Assembly (NCBI RefSeq): GCF_003205195.1
Contig: NZ_QJRY01000007.1
Location: 8,742-72,741 of the forward strand
Source: Peteryoungia wuzhouensis
GTDB taxonomy: Bacteria > Pseudomonadota > Alphaproteobacteria > Rhizobiales > Rhizobiaceae
DNA length: 64,000 bases
Reading direction: 5' to 3'
A model generated the notes under the pieces. It ran no database searches. It was not told the DNA's origin and saw only the letters and a program-made list of their open reading frames with translations. Positions 49,287 through 57,964 of the stretch are shown here, in pieces (the stretch's first letter is position 1; each line of letters opens with the position of its first letter). Position numbers and translations under genes: made by a program.

Positions 49287-50102
49287 TCAACCTCGCGGGC
49301 GATCTTCAGCCGTCGCCAGGCGCGGGCGCGGCAGAAGGCTGATCAGGAAGAGAAGGAGGGCCGCCACAACGATCGAAGGACCCGACGGGGTGTCGTAAGT
49401 GAGCGAGCCGAAGAGGCCAATGACGACCGCCACGGCACCGAGTAGAGAGGCAATCACGGCCATGGCCTCTGGCGAGACCGCAAAACGGCGGGCGGCGGCG
49501 GCCGGGATGATCAGGAGCGAGGTGATCAACATGATGCCGACGATCTTCATGGCGATCGCAATGACCAGCGCCATCAGCAGCATGAAGATGATGCGCGCGC
49601 GTTCCGGGTTCATGCCTTCGGCTTCGGCCAACTCGGCATTGACGGTGCCCGCAAGCAGCGGGCGCCAGAGATAGACGATCAGCGCCACCACAACGGCGCC
49701 ACCACCCCAGACGATTGCCACGTCCGTCGGCGTAACCGCGAGGATATCGCCAAAGAGGAAGGCGATCAGGTCGAAGCGCACCCAGGACATGAAGGCGACC
49801 ATGACGAGACCGATGGCGAGCGTGGCGTGGCTGAGGATGCCGAGCAGCGCGTCGGCTGACAGGCCCTGACGTTTCTGCAGGACAATCAGGATCAGCGAAA
49901 CCAGCGCCGCGACAACAAAGACGCTGACCATCAAATTGAGCGAGAAAAACAGCGACAAGGCGACGCCGAGCAGAGCGGAATGCGCCATGGTATCGCCGAA
50001 ATAGGCCATGCGCCGCCAGATGACGAAGCAACCGAGCGGCCCGGTGGTGAGCGCGAGGCCGATGCCGGCCAACATGGCGCGGACGAAGAAGTCATCGAGC
50101 AT
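49287..50102 (-). CDS. znuB: zinc ABC transporter permease ZnuB
   Basis: Integral membrane subunit, 271 residues, with about eight helices of the FecCD-like ABC-3 family. Conserved parts are GPLGCFVIWRRMAYFGDTMAHSALLGVAL and the EGMNPERARIIFMLLMA segment that contacts the ATPase. Together with ZnuC and periplasmic ZnuA it imports Zn2+. Its start overlaps the end of znuC by 11 bases, within the His-rich tail sequence. Confidence 0.95.
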   Translation of the reverse strand: MLDDFFVRAMLAGIGLALTTGPLGCFVIWRRMAYFGDTMAHSALLGVALSLFFSLNLMVSVFVVAALVSLILIVLQKRQGLSADALLGILSHATLAIGLVMVAFMSWVRFDLIAFLFGDILAVTPTDVAIVWGGGAVVVALIVYLWRPLLAGTVNAELAEAEGMNPERARIIFMLLMALVIAIAMKIVGIMLITSLLIIPAAAARRFAVSPEAMAVIASLLGAVAVVIGLFGSLTYDTPSGPSIVVAALLLFLISLLPRPRLATAEDRPRG

Positions 50103-51045
50103 GGTGATGCTCCTTCGTGGTGTTTGCGGTCGTCAGCGCAGCAGGTCCGGAACCGTGGTCATGGCTGTGACCATGGGCGTGATCATGATGGTCATGACTA
50201 TGGACGTGATTCTCGCCATCATGGCGACCGGCTGCTGCATGATGGTGGCCGTCCTCCGGATGGCAATGGTCCGTGATACTCCCGTCCCCATGCAGAACGC
50301 GGCCGTCCGGCAGATGCGTGTGGTCGTGGTCGTGGCTGTAGACGGCGAGCGTCCGGCTCGCCTTGTCGCCGAACAAGCGCATATATTCCGGACTGCTGCT
50401 GACGGCGGCCGGCGTTCCCCGGCAGCAGACGTGGCCGTTCAAACAGATCACGGTGTCGGTTTCCGCCATGACGATATGCAGGTCGTGGGAAATCAGCAGG
50501 ATGCCGCAGCCCGTCGCGTTGCGGATCGAGGTGATCAGGTCGTACAGCGCGATCTCGCCGGAGAAATCGACACCCTGCACCGGTTCGTCGAGCACGAGGA
50601 TATCAGGCTTGCGGGCCATAGCACGGGCGAGCAGCGCGCGCTGGAATTCACCGCCCGACAAATGCTGCACTTCCGCGCCGGCGAGATGGCGGATGCCGAC
50701 AGCATCAAGAGCACGGTCGATTTCATCGGCACCGAGTGGTGCCGTCAGCGTCATCAGACGCCGGACGGTGAGCGGCATGGTCCAATCGACAGCAAGCCGC
50801 TGCGGCACGTAGCCGATGCGCAGGTTCGGCTTGCGATCCACCCGCCCCTCGTCGGCGCGCAGAATACCGGTCGCCAATTTGGCGCTGGTCGATTTGCCAG
50901 AACCATTCGGGCCGATCAGGGTGACGATTTCGCCTGGGCGGACGGAGAAGTCGACGCCGCGCACCAGCCAGCGTCCGTTGCGATAGACCCCGGCACCCGC
51001 CAGTGACACAAGCGGCTCCGCATCCCATGTTTTCAAGGCTGCCAT
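50092..51045 (-). CDS. znuC: zinc ABC transporter ATP-binding protein ZnuC with His-rich tail
   Basis: ATPase subunit of the zinc importer, 317 residues. Walker A GPNGSGKS (45-52), ABC signature LSGGEFQRALLARA (129-142), Walker B ILVLDEP (149-155) and the H-loop LLISHDLH (183-190). Residues 238-315 form a His-rich tail containing 24 His, in repeats such as HDHDHTH and HSHDHHDHAHGH, beyond the usual ZnuC length (about 250). It may buffer zinc at the cytoplasmic face. The ATG at 51045 has GGGAAG upstream; a TTG-type extension to 51087 is unlikely. Confidence 0.95.
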   Translation of the reverse strand: MAALKTWDAEPLVSLAGAGVYRNGRWLVRGVDFSVRPGEIVTLIGPNGSGKSTSAKLATGILRADEGRVDRKPNLRIGYVPQRLAVDWTMPLTVRRLMTLTAPLGADEIDRALDAVGIRHLAGAEVQHLSGGEFQRALLARAMARKPDILVLDEPVQGVDFSGEIALYDLITSIRNATGCGILLISHDLHIVMAETDTVICLNGHVCCRGTPAAVSSSPEYMRLFGDKASRTLAVYSHDHDHTHLPDGRVLHGDGSITDHCHPEDGHHHAAAGRHDGENHVHSHDHHDHAHGHSHDHGSGPAALTTANTTKEHHHAR

Positions 51046-51085
51046 ACACTTCCCGGAAATTTGCTGTTGCGGACACCTATGCCAC

Positions 51086-51102
51086 ACGTTATAGCATTAC
51101 GC
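51086..51102. promoter_or_regulatory. second candidate Zur box
   Basis: Matches the neighbouring perfect palindrome at 14 of 17 positions (ACGTTATAGCATTACGC). Its centre is 22 bp away, two helical turns, so two Zur dimers could bind side by side. It lies nearer the znuC start. Confidence 0.6.
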
Positions 51103-51107
51103 AATTG

Positions 51108-51124
51108 ACGTAATAGTATTACGT
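51108..51124. promoter_or_regulatory. candidate Zur box, perfect palindrome
   Basis: ACGTAATA-G-TATTACGT, a perfect 17-bp inverted repeat between divergent znuA (ATG 51147) and znuC (ATG 51045). The GTAATA-type AT-rich halves resemble known Zur operators of alpha- and gammaproteobacteria. It likely represses both transcripts. Confidence 0.7.
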
Positions 51125-51146
51125 TACAGCCTTGAAGGACGTCACC

Positions 51147-52223
51147 ATGAACCCTATCCGCCTCGGATTGACCGCTTCCGTCGCAGCCCTGCTCTTTTCG
51201 CCGGCAATTGCCATGGCGGAGCCGCAGGTCGTCGTGTCGATCAAACCGATCCATTCACTGGTGGCCTCGATCATGAAAGGGGTCGGCGAACCGTCGCTGG
51301 TCGTCGAAGGCGCCGCCTCGCCCCATACCTATACGCTGAAACCCTCCAACGCCCGTGCGCTGGAGAAAGCCGATCTGGTGTTCTGGGTGGGTCCGGGCCT
51401 CGAAGCCTTCCTCGAGAAGCCGCTGGAGGCTCTCGCCGGCAAGGCCAAGGTCGTGGAACTCGAAGATGCTCCCGGCCTCAACAAGCTGCCCTTCCGCGAA
51501 GGCGGTGCCTTCGAGGCACATGATCACGGCGAGCACGCGGGCGACGAGCATGCCGAAGGCGAGCATCATGAGCACGAGGCTGCAGATGCAACTGCCCATG
51601 AAGAAGAGGGTCACGACCATCATGCCGAGGAGGACCATGACCATGCCGCAGAGGGCGGCGAAGGCCATGAACATGAGCATGAAGGCGAGCACGACCACGA
51701 ACATGGCGGCACGGATATGCATCTCTGGCTCGACCCCGCCAATGCCAAGGCCATGGCGTCGGTCATCGCCACGTCGCTGATCGAGGCCGATCCTGCGAAC
51801 AAGGCAACCTATGAAACAAATGCCGCTGCGCTCAATGCCGAGATCGACGCGCTCGATACCGACATCGCCGCAACAGTTGCGCCCGTTGCCGACAAGCCCT
51901 TTGTGGTGTTCCACGATGCCTACCAGTATTTCGAAAACCGGTACAAAGTCCGCGTTGTCGGTTCCGTGACCGTCAGCCCCGAGACCATGCCTGGTGCAGA
52001 GCGCCTGTCGCAGATCCATGCGAAGATCGCCGAACTGGGCGCGGCTTGCGTGTTCGCCGAACCGCAATTCGAGCCGAAACTGATCAACGTCGTGATCGAA
52101 GGCACCAATGCCAAATCAGGGACACTGGATCCCGAAGGCGGCGCGCTTTCGGAAGGGCCGGAACTCTATGGTCAGTTGATGCGCAACCTTGCGACGTCGA
52201 TTGCGGCTTGCCTGTCACAATAG
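51147..52223 (+). CDS. znuA: zinc ABC transporter substrate-binding protein ZnuA
   Basis: Periplasmic zinc receptor, 358 residues. Signal peptide 1-24 (cleavage AMA-EP). Zinc ligands H60 (ASPHTYTLKPS), H192 (DMHLWLDP) and H256 (VFHDAYQ). Between the first two lies a flexible acidic/His loop (125-186, 19 His), typical of ZnuA and larger than in many species. The ATG at 51147 has AAGGAC upstream; a TTG at 51132 is less likely. It is divergent from znuC over the two Zur boxes and followed by a terminator. Confidence 0.96.
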   Translation: MNPIRLGLTASVAALLFSPAIAMAEPQVVVSIKPIHSLVASIMKGVGEPSLVVEGAASPHTYTLKPSNARALEKADLVFWVGPGLEAFLEKPLEALAGKAKVVELEDAPGLNKLPFREGGAFEAHDHGEHAGDEHAEGEHHEHEAADATAHEEEGHDHHAEEDHDHAAEGGEGHEHEHEGEHDHEHGGTDMHLWLDPANAKAMASVIATSLIEADPANKATYETNAAALNAEIDALDTDIAATVAPVADKPFVVFHDAYQYFENRYKVRVVGSVTVSPETMPGAERLSQIHAKIAELGAACVFAEPQFEPKLINVVIEGTNAKSGTLDPEGGALSEGPELYGQLMRNLATSIAACLSQ

Positions 52224-52243
52224 CCACTCCTCCCCCGGACAGG

Positions 52244-52271
52244 AAGGCGGGGCCACGGCCTCGCCTTTTTT
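52244..52271 (+). terminator. Rho-independent terminator of znuA
   Basis: Stem of about 11 bp (AAGGCGGGGCC paired with GGCCTCGCCTT, including a G-T wobble) with a short loop and a run of six T. It separates znuA from the G3E GTPase gene. Confidence 0.85.
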
Positions 52272-52281
52272 GTCACACAGC

Positions 52282-52298
52282 TTGTTATGTTATTACAT
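52282..52298. promoter_or_regulatory. weak candidate Zur box before the G3E GTPase gene
   Basis: TTGTTATG-T-TATTACAT matches the znu palindrome at 11 of 17 positions, with one perfect half. It lies 16 bases before the start codon of the downstream gene and after the znuA terminator, so that gene probably has its own zinc-responsive promoter. Confidence 0.45.
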
Positions 52299-52313
52299 TT
52301 ACTGGAGAGCCCG

Positions 52314-53504
52314 ATGAAGAAGCTTCCCGTCACAGTATTGTCCGGCTTTCTCGGCGCCGGGAAAACCACCCTGTTGAACCACGTGCTGGCAAACCGTCAG
52401 GGCTTGAGAGTTGCCGTGATCGTCAACGACATGAGTGAAGTCAACATCGACGCAGCCCTCGTACGCGGCGGGGACGCCGCCCTTTCGCGCACGCAGGAAC
52501 AGTTGGTGGAAATGAGCAATGGCTGCATCTGTTGCACCCTGCGTGACGATCTGCTCAACGAGGTGCGCGGACTCGCCGAACAGGGGCGCTTCGACTACCT
52601 GCTGATCGAAGCCACGGGTATCGCTGAACCGCTGCCGATCGCCACCACCTTCGATTTCCGGGACGAGGAAGGGCGCAGCCTGTCCGACATCGCGCAATTG
52701 GACACCATGGTGACGGTCGTGGATGCGGCCAACCTGCTGCGTGACTACTCATCGAGCGATTTTCTTTCCGATCGCGGTGAAACGGCCGGTGAAAACGACA
52801 ACCGGACGCTTGTTGACCTTCTCGTCGAGCAGATCGAGTTCGCCGACGTGATCATCCTCAACAAGGTGGGCGCAGCCAGCCCCGATCAACTCGACGCGGC
52901 CCGCAAGATCATCGGCGGCTTGAACGCCAGCGCCCGTGTGATCGAGACGGAATTCGCCAAGGTGGACCCGCACGACATCCTTGGGACCGGGTTGTTCGAC
53001 CTGGCCAAGGCCGAGACGCACCCGCTCTGGTTCCAGGAACTGCACGGCTTTCGCGACCATGTGCCGGAGACGGAGGAATACGGCATCCGCTCCTTCGTCT
53101 ATCGCGCCCGCGCGCCGCTTGATCCGACGCGTTTCCGCGATTTCCTCGATCGCTCCTGGCCAGGCGTCATCCGTGCCAAAGGCTTTTTCTGGCTCGCGAC
53201 ACGGCCGCATCATGTCGGGGAACTGAGCCAGGCAGGACCACTGGTACGCACGACGAGAATGGGTCTGTGGTGGGCGTCCGTTCCGAAATCGCGGTGGCCT
53301 GACGATCCGGGTTTTCTCAATGCCATGGCGCCTTATCTCGATGCCGAATGGGGCGACCGGCGGCAGGAGATCGTGTTTATCGGTGCCGACCCGATGGACC
53401 AGGCACAGATCACTGCGGAGCTTGACGCCTGCCTTGTGCCTGCGACCGGCTTCACGCCGACCGCGTGGGAAGGACTGCCGGACCCCTTCGCCAAGTGGGC
53501 CTGA
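52314..53504 (+). CDS. G3E GTPase, CobW/ZigA-type metallochaperone
   Basis: COG0523 GTPase of 396 residues. Walker A GFLGAGKT (11-18), the metal-binding CxCC motif C71-I-C73-C74 in NGCICC, the ESTGIAEP-like segment EATGIAEP and NKVG for guanine specificity. The C-terminal CobW_C domain (about 250-390) follows. The location next to znuA and a Zur-like site points to a zinc chaperone of the ZigA/YeiR/ZnG group rather than cobalamin synthesis. The ATG at 52314 has GGAGAG upstream. It is convergent with lpxB with 3 bases between. Confidence 0.9.
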   Translation: MKKLPVTVLSGFLGAGKTTLLNHVLANRQGLRVAVIVNDMSEVNIDAALVRGGDAALSRTQEQLVEMSNGCICCTLRDDLLNEVRGLAEQGRFDYLLIEATGIAEPLPIATTFDFRDEEGRSLSDIAQLDTMVTVVDAANLLRDYSSSDFLSDRGETAGENDNRTLVDLLVEQIEFADVIILNKVGAASPDQLDAARKIIGGLNASARVIETEFAKVDPHDILGTGLFDLAKAETHPLWFQELHGFRDHVPETEEYGIRSFVYRARAPLDPTRFRDFLDRSWPGVIRAKGFFWLATRPHHVGELSQAGPLVRTTRMGLWWASVPKSRWPDDPGFLNAMAPYLDAEWGDRRQEIVFIGADPMDQAQITAELDACLVPATGFTPTAWEGLPDPFAKWA

Positions 53505-53507
53505 GGT

Positions 53508-54683
53508 TCAGAGCCGACCACGACGGGCGAGAAGTGAAAGCACCAGATCTGCCCCGGCCTCGCCTGCGGGCAGGTCCGTCTGCAGCTTGCTCCAGACGTC
53601 ATCATAGCCGGAAAGCATGGTGGCGCGCTGCGGCGTATCGCTCGACAAGCGTTCCGCCCAGCGCACCAGGCTTGCCGGTCGCAGCACGTCGTTGAAATAT
53701 TCGGGCACGATGGCGTAGTCCGCGATTAGATTTGGCAGGGCTCCCGTCCAGACCTTGATCCGGTTCGCCATCATCCGGATGATCCAATCACCCTTGTAGG
53801 TGGAGACGACGGGCACATAGGCCAATGCCAGCTCCAGAATCACCGTACCCGATGCCGCGATCGCGGCATCTGCCTCCTCGAACGCCTTCCACTTGGCATC
53901 ATCGCCGAGCAGGATCTCGGGACGCAGCGCCCAGGAGGCGGTCATCTCGCGAACACGGGCCTCCTGGCGGGGCACTGTCGGCAGCACGAAACGGGTCTTG
54001 CCGTTCCGAGCGACGTACTCCTCCATTGCCGCACCGAAGACTGGCAGAAGCTGGGTAATCTCCGCGCCACGCGATCCCGGCAAAAGCAGGATCGTGCGCT
54101 GATCACCCACAGCTCTGACCGACCGCGCCTTGCGGGCTTCCCGCACACGCAGGATCTCGGCATGAGTTGTCAGTCGGTGACCGATGAAATGCGTCTTCGG
54201 GCCGCCCAGTCGCTCCATCACCTGGGGCTCGAAGGGAAGCACGGCCAGAACTTCGTCGACATAAGGGAGCATCGCCTTGGCCCGGTATTCCTTCCAGGCC
54301 CAGACGCTCGGGCAGACATAGTTGACCACCGGCAGATCGGGAAGTGCCTTGCGGACCCGCTTGGCGACCCTGTGCGTAAAATCGGGGCTATCGACGATCA
54401 AAAGCAGGTCCGGCTTTGCGGCAATGATGGCGTCCGACGTGACCGAGATCAGCTTGATCAGGCGTGGCAGCTTCGACAAAACCTGCGTGATCCCCATGAT
54501 CGACAGTTCGGAGAAATCGAAGAGCGATTGCAGTCCCTGCCCTGCCAGAGCCTCGCCACCGACGCCGATGACATCGACGCGGCCGGCATGGCGCCGTTTC
54601 AAGGCTGCGATGAGATCGGCGCCGAGCAGGTCACCGGAAACTTCACCGGCAATGACGGCGATCTTGAGTGGCTTCTCGCTCAT
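53508..54683 (-). CDS. lpxB: lipid-A-disaccharide synthase
   Basis: Condenses UDP-diacylglucosamine and lipid X to the lipid A disaccharide. The 391-residue GT-B enzyme (family GT19) begins with AVIAGEVSGDLLGADLI and contains VCPSVWAWKEYRAKAM, the LLPGSRGAEITQLLP motif for UDP binding and ASGTVILELAL. It is the last gene of the envelope operon and overlaps lpxI by 4 bases. Confidence 0.96.
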   Translation of the reverse strand: MSEKPLKIAVIAGEVSGDLLGADLIAALKRRHAGRVDVIGVGGEALAGQGLQSLFDFSELSIMGITQVLSKLPRLIKLISVTSDAIIAAKPDLLLIVDSPDFTHRVAKRVRKALPDLPVVNYVCPSVWAWKEYRAKAMLPYVDEVLAVLPFEPQVMERLGGPKTHFIGHRLTTHAEILRVREARKARSVRAVGDQRTILLLPGSRGAEITQLLPVFGAAMEEYVARNGKTRFVLPTVPRQEARVREMTASWALRPEILLGDDAKWKAFEEADAAIAASGTVILELALAYVPVVSTYKGDWIIRMMANRIKVWTGALPNLIADYAIVPEYFNDVLRPASLVRWAERLSSDTPQRATMLSGYDDVWSKLQTDLPAGEAGADLVLSLLARRGRL

Positions 54684-55570
54684 GGGCCTTTGTCCTTTCC
54701 CGATCGCTCAATGCCGACGACGAAGAGGCCCGCCGCATCTGCAGCAGCAATCATCGCGTCCCGCTCGACGACCAAGGCCCGTCCCGCCTCCACGGCAATG
54801 CCGGCAAGGCCTGCCGCCTTGGCATTTTCCACGGTCGATACGCCGATGGTCGGCAGATCGGCCCGCAGATCCTGCTGGGGTTTGCACAGCTTGACGATCA
54901 CGCCCCTGCGGCGCTGGGAGATGCGCCCTTCGGCCCTCAGGCCCGCAACACGAGCGAGCATGGCATCGGTTCCCTCGACGCCCTCGAGGGCGACGATGCG
55001 CCCGCCAATGCTCACAGCGCCCTGCCCCACGTCCAGGCGTCCGAGCGTCTCTGCCGCATCCGCCGCCCGCTCGATATCCCTGATATCGTCGTCGGAGGGT
55101 TTAGCCTTTCCGAGCGGACCGACGGTTGCCAAAAGTCCGGGAAGGATTTCGTGTGCACCCAAAACTTCGCAGCCCTGGGCTTCGATCAGCGAAATCACCA
55201 TGCGCAGCACGGCATCATCGCCGCCCGCCAACAAGGTCCTGAGCGCCATCGGGAGCTTCAGAATGGAGCGGAGGTTGACGTGGATCTCACCGAAGGCAGG
55301 ACGCTTCTTGACCGCGCCCGACATGACGACGCGACCGATCCCATGCTTTTGAAACAGGGCAGAGAGGCCCGCCATGTCTCCGACCCCGATCACCGCCGTC
55401 TCGTAGCTCTGCCAGTCTGCATCCGCCTCGTTCTTCAGGCGCAAGATGAATGGATCTTCGCCCGCGGCACGCGCGGCTTCTGCCAAGAATAGCGGGAGCT
55501 TGCCGCTGCCGGCGATGATGGCGAGGCGACCTTTCGATGCCAGGCGTCCTGTTGCGCTGGCGGACGTCAT
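54680..55570 (-). CDS. lpxI: UDP-2,3-diacylglucosamine diphosphatase LpxI
   Basis: Hydrolyses UDP-2,3-diacylglucosamine to lipid X and UMP, replacing LpxH in alphaproteobacteria. The 296-residue protein has the LpxI (DUF1009) signatures: LAIIAGSGKLPLFLAEAAR at the N-terminus, GVGDMAGLSALFQKHGI, and a C-terminal domain with RGVIVKLCKPQQDLRADLPTIG. The ATG at 55570 starts the family sequence; a frame extending to 55627 is not needed. It lies 4 bases after lpxA and overlaps lpxB by 4. Confidence 0.95.
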   Translation of the reverse strand: MTSASATGRLASKGRLAIIAGSGKLPLFLAEAARAAGEDPFILRLKNEADADWQSYETAVIGVGDMAGLSALFQKHGIGRVVMSGAVKKRPAFGEIHVNLRSILKLPMALRTLLAGGDDAVLRMVISLIEAQGCEVLGAHEILPGLLATVGPLGKAKPSDDDIRDIERAADAAETLGRLDVGQGAVSIGGRIVALEGVEGTDAMLARVAGLRAEGRISQRRRGVIVKLCKPQQDLRADLPTIGVSTVENAKAAGLAGIAVEAGRALVVERDAMIAAADAAGLFVVGIERSGKDKGP

Positions 55571-55574
55571 GGCG

Positions 55575-56390
55575 TCAGTTCTTGCCGCGATGGGGCGACG
55601 AGAGCGCGCGATCGCTGTCGGCTGCAATGAAATCCAGGATTTCGATCACCTGCGGGCAGTCGAGATAGTCGTCGCGGATTGCCGCCGCATTGGCACGGGC
55701 AGAGCCCTCGCCCTCGAAGATCTGCTTGAAGGCGCGGCGCACCTGATGGATGATCGAGCGTTCGATCCCCGCACGGGTCATTCCGACGACGTTGAGGCCG
55801 CCGAGGATACCGGGATTGCCGTTCAGCATGCCATACGGGATCACGTCGTAGCTGACGGCCGAGAGACCGCCGATAAAGGCGTTGCGGCCGATGCGTGTGA
55901 ACTGGTGGACGGCGCATCCTCCACTCAGAATCACATGATCGCCGACGTGAACGTGCCCAGCCAGCATGACATTGTTCGACAGGATGATATTGCTGGCGAG
56001 AATGCAGTCATGGGCGACATGCGAATTGGCCAGGAAGAGACAATTGTCGCCGACACGAGTAATCCCGCCGCCGCCAACCGTGCCCGAGTTCATCGTCACG
56101 CCTTCACGCATGGTGCAGTTCGCACCAACGACAAGGCGCGAATCCTCGCCGGCTTCATGCAGGCTCTGCGAGACGCCGCCGATGACGGCCATGGGGAAGA
56201 TCCGGCTGTTCTCACCGATTTCGGTCAGGCCGGACACCACGGCGTTCGAAAGGAGCTCCACACCATCCTTCAGCGTCACACGCGGTCCGACATGGCAGAA
56301 AGGGCCAATGCGCACGTTCTCGCCAATGACTGCGCCGGCTTCAACGACCGCCATCGGATGGATCACGGCAGTGGCAGCAATGGTGCTCAT
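55575..56390 (-). CDS. lpxA: UDP-N-acetylglucosamine acyltransferase
   Basis: First enzyme of lipid A synthesis: transfers a 3-hydroxyacyl chain from ACP to UDP-GlcNAc. The 271-residue left-handed beta helix begins [17 protein letters not shown] and has the catalytic His in [13 protein letters not shown], the [19 protein letters not shown] loop and the C-terminal helical part. It overlaps fabZ by 4 bases. Confidence 0.96.
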   Translation of the reverse strand: MSTIAATAVIHPMAVVEAGAVIGENVRIGPFCHVGPRVTLKDGVELLSNAVVSGLTEIGENSRIFPMAVIGGVSQSLHEAGEDSRLVVGANCTMREGVTMNSGTVGGGGITRVGDNCLFLANSHVAHDCILASNIILSNNVMLAGHVHVGDHVILSGGCAVHQFTRIGRNAFIGGLSAVSYDVIPYGMLNGNPGILGGLNVVGMTRAGIERSIIHQVRRAFKQIFEGEGSARANAAAIRDDYLDCPQVIEILDFIAADSDRALSSPHRGKN

Positions 56391-56857
56391 TTTGCGTCCT
56401 TGCGCATGATCATGGCACCGATGTCGGCCTCCGCCGCCAACTGGCCATCCACCTTGGCATCACAATGGAACTTCCAGATGTTGCCGCGCTGCTTCTGCTT
56501 CACGACGTGATATTCGACGCGATCACCCGGAACCACGGGCTTGCGGAAACGGGCATTGTCGATGGTCATGAAATAAACGAGGTTGCCGGCTTCGCCCTGC
56601 TTGCGCGCGCAAATGGCGCCGGCAGTCTGCGCCATGCCCTCGACGAGCAAGACACCCGGCATGATCGGAGATTCGGGAAAATGGCCGGTGAAATGCGGCT
56701 CGTTCGCCGTCACGTTCTTAATGCCGATGGCAGAATCGTCACCGTCGATCTCGATGATCTTGTCGACGAGCAGAAACGGGTAGCGATGCGGCAGAAGCCG
56801 CATGATTTCGAGGATATCAGCGGATCCCAATTCGCTCTTCGTGGCGGCGTCAGTCAT
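56387..56857 (-). CDS. fabZ: 3-hydroxyacyl-ACP dehydratase
   Basis: Hot-dog-fold dehydratase of fatty-acid synthesis, 156 residues. Catalytic His in [23 protein letters not shown] and its Glu partner; [14 protein letters not shown] precedes it. Its location between lpxD and lpxA balances lipid A and fatty-acid synthesis from the shared 3-hydroxyacyl-ACP pool. Overlaps lpxD by 8 bases and lpxA by 4. Confidence 0.96.
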   Translation of the reverse strand: MTDAATKSELGSADILEIMRLLPHRYPFLLVDKIIEIDGDDSAIGIKNVTANEPHFTGHFPESPIMPGVLLVEGMAQTAGAICARKQGEAGNLVYFMTIDNARFRKPVVPGDRVEYHVVKQKQRGNIWKFHCDAKVDGQLAAEADIGAMIMRKDAK

Positions 56858-57914
56858 TGCTGGCTCCTTTGTCCTTTGCGCGGCTATCGTAGCGGCTCAA
56901 CGTCTCGGCCACTTCGCGCAGATAATCCTTCAGAGGGCGGGCCGGGACACCGCCGTATTTTTCGCCCGGGGGCACGTCTGCCAGAACGCCACTCATGGCG
57001 GCGATCTGAACCCCGTCACCAATCTTGATATGGCCGTTGACGCCGGCTGCGCCACCAATCATCACGCCATCGCCGATCACAGTACTGCCGGCAATGCCGA
57101 CCTGGCTGACAATGCCGCAGTGGCGACCGATGCGAACGTTATGACCGACCTGAACCAGATTATCGATCTTGGTCCCCTCGCCAATGACCGTGTCGTCCAT
57201 GGTGCCACGATCGATCGTCGTGTTGGCGCCGATTTCCACATGATCCTGGATGATCACGCGACCGACCTGGACGATCTTGATCATGCCACGCGGACCCGGC
57301 GCATAGCCGAAGCCGTCCTGACCGATACGAGCACCGTTGTGGATGATCACATTATTGCCGACCAACGCCACTTGCACTGTCGCGCCCGCAGCAATCGTGC
57401 AGTCGCGTCCAATGCGGACCCCGGGTCCGATCACAGCACCCGGTCCGATGCGCGTTCCGCTGCCAACCTCAGCATGCGCACCAATCACGGCCATTGCCTC
57501 GATCTCGACGCCATCTTCGAGGCGCGCCGTCGGATCGACATACGCGGCCGGCGAGATGTTGGCCGGTTCGCTGGTCATGCGGACCGGACGAAGGCCTTCG
57601 GGATGCAGAAGCGCGCCGGCCAACGCAAAGGCCGTCTGGGCACTTTTCGCCAACAGAACGGGAATATGCGCAGGAACCAGCGACACCAGCGCTTTTTCAC
57701 AGAAGATGGCCGATGCATTGCAGGTGAGAAGGTCGTCGCGATTGCGACGGGAGAGGATGTAGCAGACATCACCCGCCTTGGCGCGGGCAACGGGCGAGAC
57801 CGACCGAATGATCGTCCCGCCCTTTGCGGCATCCGTCAATTCCGCCCCCGTATGAGCTGCAAGCGCAGCCAGGGTCACCCCTGCATGGGGCGGAAAGAAA
57901 TGATTGTGCTCCAT
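56850..57914 (-). CDS. lpxD: UDP-3-O-acylglucosamine N-acyltransferase
   Basis: Third lipid A step: N-acylation of UDP-3-O-acyl-glucosamine. The 354-residue protein has an N-terminal uridine-binding domain (about 1-110), a hexapeptide beta helix (about 115-310) with the catalytic His in [15 protein letters not shown], and C-terminal helices. It lies 50 bases from bamA. Confidence 0.96.
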   Translation of the reverse strand: MEHNHFFPPHAGVTLAALAAHTGAELTDAAKGGTIIRSVSPVARAKAGDVCYILSRRNRDDLLTCNASAIFCEKALVSLVPAHIPVLLAKSAQTAFALAGALLHPEGLRPVRMTSEPANISPAAYVDPTARLEDGVEIEAMAVIGAHAEVGSGTRIGPGAVIGPGVRIGRDCTIAAGATVQVALVGNNVIIHNGARIGQDGFGYAPGPRGMIKIVQVGRVIIQDHVEIGANTTIDRGTMDDTVIGEGTKIDNLVQVGHNVRIGRHCGIVSQVGIAGSTVIGDGVMIGGAAGVNGHIKIGDGVQIAAMSGVLADVPPGEKYGGVPARPLKDYLREVAETLSRYDSRAKDKGASND

Positions 57915-57964
57915 CAGAAAACGCTCCAGAACGTCAACCTGTCAGCAGTTCTGGACCGCTCGCC

